The notes under the pieces: model-generated
What the model saw: only the letters and a program-made list of their open reading frames with translations
The model's database searches: none
What the model was told of the DNA's origin: nothing
Part shown: positions 36,263 to 48,420 of the stretch, piece after piece
Numbering within the stretch: position 1 is the first letter of the stretch
How the letters are laid out: the number at the start of each line of letters is the position of its first letter
Source: Diphasiastrum complanatum
Lineage: Eukaryota > Streptophyta > Lycopodiopsida > Lycopodiales > Lycopodiaceae
Reading direction: 5' to 3'
NCBI GenBank assembly: GCA_029204225.1
Contig: CM055093.1
Coordinates: 35,474,525-35,538,524, forward strand
Length of the DNA stretch: 64,000 bases
Program-made: the position numbers and the translations under genes

Positions 36263-37316
36263 GTGCCAACAGCTCAGTATAACCTTATAACTAACCCACC
36301 ACCCTCATCTCATAAACCATTCTCACCTCCTTCACCACCTGACTTCAATTCTTTTGATCAAGATCCACGTGATGAGACGGTGCAGCCTTATATAATATTT
36401 TGTCCATCTCCTTCAAAGAGTAAGAGCGAGACCTTAGCTGGACCGCAGCCCGAGGTTTTTACTTCAAAAGTTTCTGATACCACGAGTGCCACCGCACTGG
36501 ATGACTATTAGGCAAGACCCTCAAGGAAACTGCTAGAGAAATCCATAGAAAGGATCAAAAGATGCTATGATGATCGTAAGGAATCTGATGAGTTTCAGAA
36601 GACATCCAAGAAGGGAGAGCGAGGGGGGGCAAATAAAATAATTTTAAAAAATATCCAAAACTCAAACCTCGTGAACGCCCTACACCCATAGCCCTCCTGG
36701 AGGATTGTAATGCTGCTGAATAATGACGAGCAGCTACAAGAATACCTGAGAGCATCGAGCTGAAAAAGGACCGATCTCTACTATGTGTCGGTTAAAAGAA
36801 GGGATCCTTGGGAGAAAACAAAGCCAGCCGAGCGACAGATCAATTGGCCTATCATTCCAAGGATTGATCTCAGCTCAACCTTTGTAAAGTATCAGGACGC
36901 GCTCCTCAAGTTTGGATATACCTATAGGGGCAGTGCAGATACTGTAGTCCAAGAGAGCACTAACTATTGTTTAGCTAGAGCCTTTCTTGCGACATTGGAA
37001 TGCTATTGGGATAAAGGCCTGTCACCCATCAGGTTGGATGCCCTTACAAACGGAAGATGCACATTTAATGATGGCGAGACTTTACTACAGAGTTTCCTTT
37101 ACTTCCAGCCAATATGTGCAGATGATCGAAAAGTGGTATGGAAATAAGTTCATACCCGGAATGAAGCCATACCTAGGACCTATTCCGTTGGGCGCAAAGA
37201 TGAGGTTTATTACATTTGAAGCCATTGGAAAGAAGGTCGGTTATGAGAAATCTCTTGATGAATGGAAAGCTGAAAAGGAAAAGCAAGAGACTCTCAGCTA
37301 TGCGGGGTTATCCTAA
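36263..37316 (+). pseudogene. Unrecognised decayed frames between gag and LTR
   Basis: Three overlapping plus-strand frames (36263-36511, 36785-37147, 36987-37316) read as one interrupted protein. It has a Pro/Ser-rich start, a charged stretch (KLLEKSIERIKRCYDDRK), a middle with WPIIPRIDLSSTFVKYQDAL and LEYWDKG-like ECYWDKG, and a shifted end with KWYGNKFIPGMKPYLGPIPL and FEAIGKKVGYEKSLDEW. It lies where gypsy pol should be, upstream of an LTR-like start. No family recognised; it may be an accessory frame of a non-autonomous gypsy. Confidence 0.5.
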
Positions 37317-37460
37317 AAAGCTATTGAAGCTTGAAGATCTGTTGAGGCACCAAAAATGAAGCCAATAAGTTCTTGGTTTTACGCAAGCAAATGCTAATCC
37401 ATGCCTTTCCAAGAACCAAGCATCAAAGCTGAAGCATTGCAATGGGACCTGCAACACCAT

Positions 37461-38381
37461 AGGGGGAGGATAATGTTAGCTAATGCCATGCCCAGAGGTG
37501 TTGATGCAGAACCTCTCCACTCAAAGGGCATCCAATGGAAATGAAGTTGAGAGCCGAGTCTAAGAGCACAAGAATTATTAGTGCTAGGCTAAATGTATAG
37601 TTGTGTGCCCCATGGCAAGTCCTGAAAGATGGATAGCCATGTGGGAGCTAGCACTTTAGACTATCTCAACTTAAGTTGTGATTTTTTAATAAAGAGGCCT
37701 CCTATTATTAAGTAAGAGGTGGATCTCAAATTCTTATAGATTGAGGTTCACTCAGTTGTAAGTGGTGGAATCCAATGTATTGTATCACCAGCTCGTGGGT
37801 ATACATAGAGGCCTCCTCCACGAGTTTGAGAGCACTAGATATTGTACCAAAATGTTGTTGCATTGCTAATTGAAGATCTTCCTATTTGCATTTCCTTCTA
37901 TGCTCCATTTTCATGCATTAAGTTTGAGTACTGGTGTATGAACATGTTTGTTATTGATTCTTTCCCTTTAAGATTTGGATTTGTGATTAAGATCAGGTAG
38001 ATGTGCAAAGCCTTGTGGTAGATCAACACCATTCTGATCTGATGCTACTTGGTGCTTGACTCCCTGAGGAGTTCTTGTTACAATTGTTGAGTGATAATTG
38101 TAGTAAGCACTGTATAGGAGTGTGGATTTTAGTTGTTTGGTTTTTGTTGATTCTGATGTTTCCAATAGGTGTAGCTTCAATTCCATTCACTTTTCTTACT
38201 TAGATTAGTGTAGCAATAATCTACAATCTGTAAGCACTCAAGAAACATCTAAAACAGACTGTAGAACGTAGGAATCTGAAATTTGATAGATCCATAATGT
38301 AAATTATGTACATAATAGGTCCCACACATGTGAGGCCATGGAGCCACATGGGAAACCTATCCTAGTGTAGGTTAGATCAAG
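37461..38381 (+). repeat. LTR start after a polypurine tract, end unresolved
   Basis: A GGGGGAGGATAA purine tract at 37462-37473 is followed by TGTTAGCTAATGCC at 37474, the expected layout of a 3' LTR downstream of the gypsy gag unit. The matching 5' LTR was not found, so the right end is unknown; the next LTR begins at 38382. No gene lies here. Confidence 0.5.
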
Positions 38382-38897
38382 TGTTAAAAGTGGGTCAAGT
38401 CAATTTGGTAGTGATTCTTACTTTATAGACCTAAATCCTAGATTCGTGGACAAAATTGACCAACTAGTCACCTACTTGGCATGACTCTAGGAATGAGGCT
38501 AGAATGGCAAATTAGGGCAAGAAAGCCAAATCAACTTCCTTATTACATGCTAGAAATTCACCTAACTTTACAAAGGAAGAGGCTTTTCTATGTAGTGGAT
38601 TCTCCATAGTAAATACTTAGATTATTTTTGAGAGCTTATTGGCAATCTCGAGTCTACTCCACATATGTATTGAATTTTGATGATCTAAATGCAATCAAAG
38701 TGATATTGCTTCCATTCTCTATTTGTAGGCCGTACCACAAGCTATACCACACACATGTGAACTCGGATTATTATACTTGTTAAGTGCAAAATTGCTATTC
38801 TAGATCAATTTCTGTTTAGATTGTTTAGCAAACATCAAATCACTCTTGTGGATTTTGTGTAGATCCATTTAGGGTCTTAAAGTACTACTCTTTAACA
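38382..38897 (+). repeat. Copia 5' LTR
   Basis: Starts TGTTAAAAGTGGG and ends CTCTTTAACA, with short inverted ends TGTTAAA/TTTAACA, followed directly by a primer site. The start is inferred from these inverted ends, because no second copy is present. Confidence 0.65.
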
Positions 38898-38910
38898 TGG
38901 TATCAAAGTA
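38898..38910 (+). promoter_or_regulatory. Primer binding site
   Basis: TGGTATCAAAGTA, a one-base variant of the initiator tRNA-Met complement, abuts the LTR end. Confidence 0.8.
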
Positions 38911-39528
38911 CAGGAGGTTAGTGTTTGATCAAAAGACAAATTTATTTCTAGCAAGTTTTGTTGCTAGAAACTAGAATTGTGATGGCGAGTTTGAATCTAA
39001 ACTTTGAGGATGAAATTTGATTCCAAACTTAGTGAGGGTCAAGATCCATTCTACCCACACCGTCCACACGTGTGGGCACAGGTCTATGAACCTACATTTA
39101 TTACTCAATGTGCCTTAGATCCAATAAAAATGCATTCTATTAATCAGGTTTTTTGTGCTAATCCTATGAAAAGCTACCAAGATTGAGTGCCATTGATTAG
39201 ATCTGACTTAGAGTCATGAGATATAAAATCTAGGCTGAAAACAAGTCCTCTAAAAGTATTTTACAAGTCTTGAAAAACCATGAAGAAGTGTGAGTGAGAT
39301 TTAGCCAATATATTGTCCAAAAATAGTCAAAATTGACTTGAATTGATTGTGGATTGATTGGATCTCATCTAATCTTCATTTCATCTTTCTGAGGAGGTGC
39401 TAGGGCCAAGGTTAGAAGTCCATTTGGTGGGCTAGAAGTCCAAATTGAGATAATCACTACAAGAGAGACATTTTGTGAGTTTCTAGAATCAAACCAACTT
39501 TTGGTTAAATGTAGAATTCACTAGTAAG
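38911..39528 (+). other. Leader of the copia copy
   Basis: Between the primer site and the gag ATG at 39529. One short frame at 39004 has no motif. This is consistent with an untranslated leader. Confidence 0.5.
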
Positions 39529-40538
39529 ATGGGATCAATTGGCGTTTTCCTTTTAGAAGCTAGTGAAAGATTAAACTCTACAAACTATTCCATTTGGAAG
39601 GTTAGGATGGAGTCACTAATGGTGCTCCAAGATCTTTATGAATTTGTGATTGAAGAAAAAGATGAATATCTTGGTGCACAAGAGTTGATTAGATACAAGA
39701 AAAAATCTAGGCTAGCACTTCATTGTATTAAGATGAATGTTAGTAATGATCTTTTGAAAGAAATATCTTCTTGTAAAACTGCTACAGAGGCATGAGATTC
39801 TTTGAAATCAATCTATGAATCCAATTATTAAATCTTTCAAAGCATGAGAAGAAGTGAGTAAAATGCACAAGACTATGTGCTAAGAATTAAATCTCTCAAC
39901 AAAGAGTTAGCCTCTATTGGGGAGAAGATTAAATATAGTGAGCTTGTTCAAGTGGTCCTTAAGGGTCTAGGAGATGCTTTCACAAACTTGGTCTAGAGTT
40001 TTTCCATCCAAGACACTTTGCACAATTGAAAATCTTCATAGTGTGCTAGTGGCTGAAGAGTGTAGGATGCTCCACACCCAAGCAAGAATGAATTCATTGT
40101 GATTGAAAGATGGAGATGAGAAAGCCAATTTCTCATTCAAATGCAAAAAGAAGACCAATGGAGCTAAGAAGAAACATCCAAAGGATGCCAAAGAGGAGGA
40201 TGGAAAATCAAGCTCAAAAGGCAAGAAAGAAGGGGCACTTTGCATCAGAATGCTTCAAGAAGAAGAAGGCACAAGTGTACAAACAAAGCAACATTGCACA
40301 TCAAGAGGAGGAGGATGAAGAAGAATTATCCTTGATGGTATCCAACTCATCACCATCATCCAAAAGCAACACAAGTGAATCTTGGTGGATTGATAGTGGG
40401 TCTAGTTCCCACATGACTTTTCAAAAGGACTACTTTTCCACTCTACTCTCTTATAACAATGTTAAGAGGTCTATCTTTACAGCTAGTGATCAAGAGTGTA
40501 GAGTAAGTGGTATTGGTACTATTCCATTGTGCATTTGA
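39529..40538 (+). pseudogene. Copia gag and protease start, truncated
   Basis: Starts MGSIGVFLLEASERLNSTNY and continues SIWKVRMESLMVLQDLYEF, which fixes the normal gag start of this family. It continues DLLKEISSCKTATEA, then several stops and shifts. A poorly preserved knuckle region lies near 40240, then SWWIDSGSSSHMTFQKDYF, the protease site. It ends at IGTIPLCI and is cut at about 40540, where an opposite-strand copia fragment starts. Confidence 0.85.
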
Positions 40539-40544
40539 TCATCC

Positions 40545-41033
40545 GACATTGGTCCTTCGATAAGTGTAGGCCTGGTTCCATTGTTGAGTGAGCTAATTTA
40601 CAATTAATCAGATTATATTTGATAAGAACATTGTGAAGATAAACAAACATCAGCTATCTCGCTTTGTCTCTATGGATTTGAATGCCCAGACAGAAGTAGG
40701 CTTCACCTAGATTGGTCATGTCGAACTCAAAAGACAGCATCTATTTAGCATCCTTCACCAGATTGGTATAGTTGTTAAAAAACAATGTATCATCTACATA
40801 CAATGTGATAATTATAAAGGATTGCTAGACTTTACTGTCGACCATGCTTGGTTGAAAGCCTTGTTGGATGAGGAATGTGTTGATCCTCTGGAACCGAGCT
40901 TTGGCTAGTTGCTTAAGCCATAAAGTGCCTTGTGGAGTTTGCAGACATGATGCTTCATACCTTCATGGATGTATCCTTCAGGTTGTAGCATATAGATATC
41001 TTCTTCAATGACTCCATTCAGATAAGTTGTCTG
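40545..41033 (-). pseudogene. Copia RT, second half, split by element D
   Basis: Minus strand begins TTYLNGVIEEDIYMLQPEGY, then HVCKLHKALYGL and, after shifts, the catalytic ITLYVDDTLFF box (about 40790-40835), NLGEAYFCLGIQIHRD and an end resembling the 11.8-12.0 kb copy. The residues expected just before TTYLNG are found on the far side of element D at 47092-47199, ending HQLDV. Confidence 0.85.
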
Positions 41034-41978
41034 TGTTGAGAAATCTCCAGACTGATACCACTGTTGAGAAATCTCCTGGGACCGATAAAGGGTGCAGTGG
41101 ATATCCATACACAAATTGTTTCGTCTTCTGATAACCGCTGTTGAGATTCCCACATAAACAAACCCAGATGGAATTTGATTCTGTCCTCGGATCTACTGCC
41201 CTCTGTGACAGGATCTACAATCCTCCAAATTGACGACAGACACTGTCGACTTACGTAGAATTTACTTACACATTCGACAAGGTAAAAACCAATGTGAAGA
41301 ATAAGATTGAAACTAGCTGATTACAAACATACAACTATCAAACAATTGAGCATTTGATCATGTTCAAGACAAGAAAAAAAATCTACTGCATTATCAAAAA
41401 ATTCCTTAAGCGATGTTGTGATAGACCACACAGTGCGTTGGTGCGAAGGAAACTCTTTCTTTCGCGAATCAAAATTTGTCGCACTTACTAGCGGACTTCT
41501 TGAACCTCTTCTTGCTGGCTACACAGTGCTTAGCTTATATTGGTATATTGCCAATCTGCTATGATTGCTTAATTAATAATCAGGATCTACATGTATGCAG
41601 AGAGGAGGACACGATTAGCAAATCAGGAGATTACAAGAATGGTTGATTAGACACGTCCTAATGGCATTTTGTTAGTCTTCGGAGGATGACGTCCTCCTAG
41701 TACTTTCGCGATCTCATCTATCCTTTCACACATGGAGATCCATTGTCGTTTGGGTCTTCGTATCTTTGTGTGCCTTTGCCTTTGTCATTAGGTTGCCTTG
41801 GGTCCACAAACCTTTTATCTTTGTGTCCGTGTGACCTTCAGTCAACGAATGTTTGATCGTTGTCTTCATGTCTTCGGACCTCGAAGCTTTTTGGTTTGTT
41901 GTCTTCATGTCTTTGAACCTCAAAGCTTTTTTGTTCGTTGTCTTCATGTCTTAAAACCTCGAAGCTTTTTTGTTCACA
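41034..41978 (-). repeat. 3' LTR of element D
   Basis: Pairs with 46038-46973. Plus strand starts TGTTGAGAAATCTCC and ends TTGTTCACA. The first 25 or so bases contain an ACTGATACCAC-TGTTGAGAAATC duplication, also present in the other LTR. Near the U3 start three direct repeats of about 40 bases occur (TTGTCTTCATGTCTT...CCTC.AAGCTTTTTTG, 41860-41970). Confidence 0.88.
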
Positions 41979-42690
41979 ATCACACGGCTCCCTTGTTTCT
42001 CTTCTGCCTTGAGCTCTAAAGCTATCATAACTTTGTGTCCAGAAACCATTTGTTTCTTCAGCTCTCTCTCAAAGCGTGGTAGCTTTATAACTCCCAGACT
42101 CTTCCTTTGCCTGTCAAACAAACCTTTGTCTAGGGCCTTGGTGAAGATGTCCGCCACCATTTGCTTTGTGCCAATGAAGCTGGGTCAATTCCCTTCTAGT
42201 GACCAAGTCCCTTATCAAGTGATACTTGATTGCGATGTGTTTCGTCCTTGAGTGAAACACGAGATCCTTCGTCAGGTGAATTGTAGAAGTATTGTCCATC
42301 TGCAGAATCAGTGGCTCTTGGTTGGTTTCACCCAGTCCGTCGAGGAACTATCTCAACCATGTGATTTTGTTGGCCATCTTCGCGGCTGCAACATATTCTG
42401 CTTCATAGGATGATTGAGCTATAATGGTCTGACCCAGAGAATTGTTGTGCCTGTTGCAATGGTGCACCCTCCTGAGACACTTTTACAGTCGTACTTGAGA
42501 GATGCCCAGCTAGCATCACTATAGGAGTGCATCTGGAAACCTGCATCACGAGAATAACACATCCCATAATCCTTCATCTATTGAAGGTACTGTAAGATTT
42601 GCTTTGCAATCTTCCAGTGTGCTAAGCCTGGATTCGTGCTGAATTGACTCATTCTGAACATGGCATAAGCAATTTTGGGACGTGTGTTGT
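41979..42690 (-). pseudogene. RT end, RNase H and 3' end of element D
   Basis: Minus strand: AYAMFRMSQFSTNPGLAHW, SYSDASWASLKYDCKSVSGG and, in the last frames, DNTSTIHLTKDLVFHSRTKH with VADIFTKALDKGLF. These are the standard copia RNase H and terminal motifs. Frameshifts near 42300 and 42160 split them. Confidence 0.85.
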
Positions 42691-43377
42691 CTACTCCGGC
42701 CTGTCCCTTGCCCTTTTGCAATCTGTCATCCTGAAATCATCTAGGATTTTTTGGGTGTATCTTGACTGATGAAGGTATAGCTTTTCTTTTTCATAGTCAC
42801 GATCAATCTGCAAGCCTAGATAACATCTAGCTTCTCCTAGGTCTGTTATCTTGAAATGTTTCGAGATCTCATTCTTCATTCCTGCAATCAGGCCTTCGCT
42901 TCTGCATAGTATTAGGATGTCGTCCACATACACGACAACAGTGATGATCTCCCCATATGTGATTTTGACATAAACATTGGAATCGACTATCAAAGGCTCA
43001 AATCTCAGGGCTTGATCTTTTTTCTTATAGCATTGTCGTGCTGATTGCTTCAGACCACATATACTCTTGTGTATTTGGCATACATAGGTAGGAAGTGATT
43101 CGGAGGTATAACTTGGAGGTTGATCCATGTAGACCTCTTCATCTAATTCGCCATGTAGGAATGTTGTATTCTCATCAACGATGTGAATCTTGAGGTCGTA
43201 TGCAGCTGCATATGCAAATAGTAGGCGTAAGGAAGCATGTTTCACCACTGCAGAGAAGGTCTCAGTGTAGTCAATGTCGTACTTCTGAGAAAAACCCTTT
43301 GCTACAAGTATGGCCTTGTATCTCAAAACATCTCCATTCGGTCCATACTTAAGTTTGTAAACCCATTTGCATTGCAA
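42691..43377 (-). pseudogene. Copia reverse transcriptase (element D)
   Basis: An open frame of 228 codons with KWVYKLKYGPNGDVLRYKA, ILVAKGFSQKYDIDYTETF, TTFLHGELDEEVYMDQP and the intact catalytic VVVYVDDILIL box, then ITDLGEARCYLGLQIDRD. This is the best preserved polymerase in the window. The upstream join to integrase is shifted at about 43380, and the catalytic core has ENTTFLHG where D-V-K-T-A-F is usual. It would copy element RNA into DNA if fused to a working Gag-Pol. Confidence 0.92.
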
Positions 43378-43383
43378 TGTTTT

Positions 43384-44694
43384 TCATTTCACTGGCACTG
43401 GTTGCAGTGTCAATACCTCATTCTTCTTCATGGATTCAATTTCTTTGTTCATGGCTTGGATCCATTTGTCCTTCTCTGGACTGTCGATGGCTTCCTTGAA
43501 TGTTTGTGGTTCGCCATTGAATCCACAAAATTCTTCGGTTGTAGAAGTTGAGCTACCTGGCACAAATCTTGCTGGTGCTCTTCGCTCTCTCATTGATCTC
43601 CTAGGAGATTCTTCTGGTACTACAATGCTCTCGTCTTTGTCTCTTTGGCTAGATCTGGAACCATCTCGGTTTACAAGTGTTCTAGCAGCGGGCAAGCTTG
43701 CGAACCTTTCTTCGTCTAATCTGTCGCTCAGCTGATGTGGAGCTCGAACAGCTTCGTCTGAGTATTCGAATTCTGCTCTCTTTGTCATGGTTGACAGGTC
43801 ATAATATTGCTTCCCTAGGACTTCATAGCTGGCAGAATCATTGTCGACCATTGTTCTGGTCTCATCGAACTTGACGTCTCTGATAGTCTTCACTAGATTT
43901 GTTTCTGGCATGTAAATCTTGTAGTATGACGAATGGTTGTCATATCTGACGAGGTATCCTAATTCGACCTTCTCGTCGAGCTTCTGTTGAAGCTTATTAG
44001 AAATATGTGCATAAGCTGCACAACTAAAAATTCGAACATGTGTCAAGTTGGGTTTTGTACCCCACCATAGTTTGTGTGTTGTCGTGTGAGGAACACCTGA
44101 TTTGCCTATCATGTTCTAGATGTAGGTAGCTATAGCTACTGCTTCAGTCCATAGCACTCTTGGTGCCTTCAAATAGGCCATCATGCACCTTGTGGCTTCC
44201 ATGAGAGCCTTGTTCTTTCTCTCTGCAACACCATTGTGCTGCGGTGTATAGGATGTTGTCCTTCTGTGAAGGATTCCTCGATCATTGTAGAAATTAGTGA
44301 ATCGGTTTGAGATGTACTCTCCACCATGATCTGTTTTAATCTGCTTCACCTTGTTTCATGTGCATCTTTCTGCCCAGTTCACATATTCTGTGAACTTGTC
44401 GAATGTCTCTGATTTGATGTGAATCAAGAAGACTCGGGCGAACTTACTGTAGTTGTCAATGAAGGTTATATAGTACTTCGAGACTCCTACTGAGATCACA
44501 TCAAAAGGTCCACAGATGTCCGAATGTACCAGCTCCATAATCTTTTTTGTTTTGTAGGAGTCTCTGATAAATGGCATTCGAGACATCTTCTCTCTCATGC
44601 ATGCATCACAGGTGGTTGAACTAGTTGTATTCGAGATGCTTTCTCCTGTGATAGCTCCATGTTGGCTTGCTTGATACAATGCCATTGAGTTCAT
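43384..44694 (-). pseudogene. Copia integrase (element D)
   Basis: Frame 44694-44356 has CDACMREKMSRMPF (zinc-binding end) and the core LVHSDICGPFDVISVG and YYITFIDNYSKFARVFLI. Frame 44349-44116 has TDHGGEYISNRF (second D) and YTPQHNGVAERKNKALME (catalytic E). Frame 44112-43384 has the tail NLTHVRIFSCAAYAHI, LGYLVRYDNHSSYYKIY and an Arg/Ser/Glu-rich linker into RT. All three catalytic residues are kept, but two frame breaks separate the parts. Confidence 0.9.
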
Positions 44695-44703
44695 GTGGCA
44701 TAG

Positions 44704-46020
44704 TCACCTATGCCATAGAACATCTGCAGAATCATGGGCTTGATGTGCTTGATCTGTCGGTAGGCGTACCCTCAAATGATACAGGTTGCCCTTGTGTCTT
44801 CCTTGTGCGATCAATGTACTGGTGTTGGCTTCAATGACATTACATGTTTCGTCTGAGAACATCACACGCATCCCAGCATCTGCTATCTTTGCTATTGATA
44901 GCAAATCTTGTTGCAGTGTGAATACGAAGAGAACATCTTCGAGTCGTCTGTCTCTGCCATTTGTATTGAGCCATAATGAACCAATATCATTCACTCGGTG
45001 TTTTGATCCATCTCCAAGTACTATGAATCTTGATGGATCAGTACTTCAAAAATCGATCATTATTCATCTTGATGTAAGTGAAGTAGCTCCTGAATCAAGG
45101 ATCACCTCTTGTGTGTCAGATGTGGAGGCTGCACACACATCAGTACATAGATACGCCGTCAAATTTCCACTGTTCGATCTAACTTCATCCATCTTTGAGC
45201 TTTTTGGCTCTTCAACGTAGGAAGAACTATTATTGTTCTCCCGTTTTCCTTGAGGCTGCTTGTTCCTTGGGTTCTGGTAGCAATCCATGGCTGCATGACC
45301 CTTCTTGTGGCAATGGATATACTCAATCTTCGGATTGAGCTAGCACGAATCGACAGTGTGTCCTTCGCATCTACATCTCACGCATGTTTTCTTGTCACCA
45401 TTCTGCTGTTTAGGCTTTTTTTTGTTCTTTCAACCGCCTTTGTTGGCTCCCTCAGATTGTTGGTTTCGATCCTACTTTCGGTCTGACTCTCTCTTAGGCT
45501 TGAACTGCTTCTTTGGCTTCTCCTTGTTGTTATAAAGAGCTTGATCAGAAACGTCCTTGTGATCAAGGTGCTCACAGGCTTCGACTTCTTCTCGAATCTC
45601 AATCACTACCTTTTTGAGTGTCATTGTTGGATCCTTCGCTTGCAATGTTCAAGTTGTCTGGAAAGATCTTGGTAAAGCTCTTAATAGGTAGGTGAGCTAC
45701 TTCTCTGCTGATACTACATTCTCTATTCCGGCATTGTGTAATGAAAGGAATAGATCCTTCATCTTTCTAATAAAAGAGGTAAGGTCTCTACCATCCCATC
45801 ACATATTTGTCAACTGATCTTCAAGAAGCATGATCTGCCTGCGTGATTTCATCTGAAATCTAGTAAGCAATGTATCCCACATCTCTCTTGATTAGAGAGT
45901 GTCGCGAGGTCAAGCGTCAAGCTATGTTCGATGGATGATGACAACACGGCTACTGCCTTGTCATTCTTCTCTCTCCATTCTCGTAGCTATTTGCTAGTAA
46001 TTGTAGGCATCTGAGCCTGT
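44704..46020 (-). pseudogene. Gag, zinc knuckle, protease, pre-integrase (element D)
   Basis: The gag part (46020-45400) is heavily shifted. Near 45600 it reads VVIEIREEVEACEHLDHKD and then DQALYNNKEKPKKQFKPK. The knuckle at about 45275-45320 reads YIHCHKKGHAAMDC, so the first cysteine is tyrosine. Protease site VILDSGATS is in 45288-45064. Pre-integrase 44994-44704 has LEDVLFVFTLQQDLLSIAK and ends at DSADVLWHR, where a stop separates it from integrase. Confidence 0.8.
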
Positions 46021-46036
46021 CGTGGCTCTGATACCA
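46021..46036 (-). promoter_or_regulatory. Primer binding site of element D
   Basis: Minus strand TGGTATCAGAGCCACG, one base from the LTR end, complementary to initiator tRNA-Met. Confidence 0.9.
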
Positions 46037-46037
46037 T

Positions 46038-46973
46038 TGTTGAGAAATCGGACTGATACCATTGTTGGGAAATCTCCTAGGACCAATAAAGGTTGCAATG
46101 GGTATCCAGACACAAATTGTTTCGTCCTCTGATATCCGCTGTTGAGATTCTCATAGAAACAAACCCAGATGGAATTCAATTATGTCCTCGGGGCTACTGC
46201 CCTCTGTGATAGGATCTACAATCCTCCAAAGTAACGACATACACTGTCGACTTACGTAGAATTTACTTATGCATTCGACAAGGTAAGAACCGATGTGCGG
46301 AACAAGATTGAAACCAGTTGATTACAAAGGTATAACTATCAGACAATTAAGCATTCGATCATGTTCAAGACAAGAAACTCTTCTGCATAAAACATCTACT
46401 GCATTATCAGAGAATTTCTTAAGCATTGTTGTGACAGACCACACAGCGCATCGGCGCGAAAGAAACTCTTTCTTTCGCAAATCAAAACTTGTCGCGCTTA
46501 CTAGCAGACTTCTTGAACCTCTTCTTGTTGGCTACACAGTGCTCAGCTTATATTGGTATATTGCCAATCTGCTATGACTGCTTAATTAATAATTAGGATC
46601 TATATGTATGTAGAGAGGAGGACATGATTAGCAAATCAGGAGATCACAAGAACGACTGATTAGGCATGTCCAAATGGTATCCTGTCAGTCTCCAAAAAAT
46701 GACTTCCTCCTAGTACTTTCGTGATCTCATCTGTCCTTTCACGCGTGGAGATCCGCCGTCATTTGGATCTTTGTTTCTTCTGTGCCTTTGCCTTTGTCAT
46801 TAGATCGCCTTGGGTCCACGAACTTTTTATCTTCGTGTTTGTGTGACCTTCAGTCAATGAATGTTTGACAAGACCTCAAAGCTTTTTTGTTCATTGTCTT
46901 CATGTCTTCGGACCTTGAAGCTTTTCTGTTCATTGTCTTCATGTCTTCGGACCTCGAAGCTTTTATGTTCACG
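46038..46973 (-). repeat. 5' LTR of element D
   Basis: Aligns with 41034-41978 nearly end to end. It starts TGTTGAGAAATCGG and carries two to three copies of the CATTGTCTTCATGTCTTCGGACC repeat near its other end (46885-46965). The plus-strand right end at TATGTTCACG is slightly diverged. Confidence 0.88.
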
Positions 46974-47091
46974 ATCACGTTCATGAAGTTAGATAGTCAT
47001 CTTGGACTATGTATATGTGTTCATCCCATTAGTATGAGATTGAGCTCTAAAGCTATCATAGATTTGTGGCCAGAAACAATTTGTTTCTTCA

Positions 47092-47199
47092 ATCCGTACA
47101 TCGAGTTGATGTACTTCCAGGTCGGCTGCTGCAGCATACAATAGGAGGGCTCGGATTGATGAGTACTTGACTACTGGACTGAAAGTTTTGTTGTAGTCA
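47092..47199 (-). pseudogene. Copia RT, first half, split by element D
   Basis: Minus strand reads DYNKTFSPVVKYSSIRALLL, then YAAAADLEVHQLDV. This is the segment that normally precedes the LNG...EEDIYM motif found at 41029. The upstream side is cut at 47200 by a family-B LTR fragment. Confidence 0.85.
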
Positions 47200-47420
47200 T
47201 GTTGGAAAGAGGTGTGTGAAAAGATAGGTCCAAAAGAATCGAATAAAAAGAATTCGAACGACAAGAATAAAAACTTATCGTGTGCAACGGAATAAACTAT
47301 CTCTCTCTTTCTCTATGCATGACTATTCCTATCAATTTTGAACAAAACAATAATGATAGAAATCACGTTCGATCTTATAGTAACTAACTTTGAAATCATC
47401 AGTACTACAGTGATTACATA
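47200..47420 (-). repeat. LTR family B, copy 3 (fragment)
   Basis: Plus strand starts TGTTGGAAAGAGGTGTGTG and matches 7976-8200 through ATAGAAATCACGTTCGATC to CAGTACTACAGTGATTACA. It then breaks off. Only the terminal 220 bases of the LTR remain. Confidence 0.85.
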
Positions 47421-47429
47421 TCTATCCTA

Positions 47430-47647
47430 GGATCCAATCTTCCATTCGAAGACCAAACACATACCTTTGAAGTACCATCACATTCAAGACTTGATCTCGA
47501 AATGAGAGCTGAAAGTCCAGTACATAAAATCAAAGGACATGGTTGTAGATTTGCTCACAAAGCGGCTCGACAAGCCACCGTTCACAAAACAGAAAAACAA
47601 AATGGGACTTAACAAACACAACAAGGGTTGCAACGTTCAAGAGGGAG
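47430..47647 (+). pseudogene. Copia polyprotein C-terminus
   Basis: Plus strand reads VQYIKSKDMVVDLLTKRLDK and PPFTKQKNKMGL, the conserved last residues of a copia RNase H, ending at a CAAGAGGGAG polypurine tract that abuts TGTTGGAAATGG. Only the end survives; the rest is cut at 47420. Confidence 0.75.

Positions 47648-48420
<773 letters not shown>

Larger units (their letters stand above)
41034..47091 (-). mobile_element. Copia element D, both LTRs, nested in an older copia
   Basis: Minus strand: LTR (46038-46973), primer site, gag, protease, integrase, RT, RNase H, LTR (41034-41978). Beyond the right LTR about 110 bases repeat the 3' internal end of the same element (GAGCTCTAAAGCTATCATA landmark), so the right end looks like a remnant of a tandem LTR-internal-LTR array. 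It sits inside the RT gene of another copia (halves at 40545-41033 and 47092-47199). Flanking bases GTCTG (41029-41033) and ATCCG (47092-47096) may be a decayed target duplication. All genes carry shifts or stops. Confidence 0.85.
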
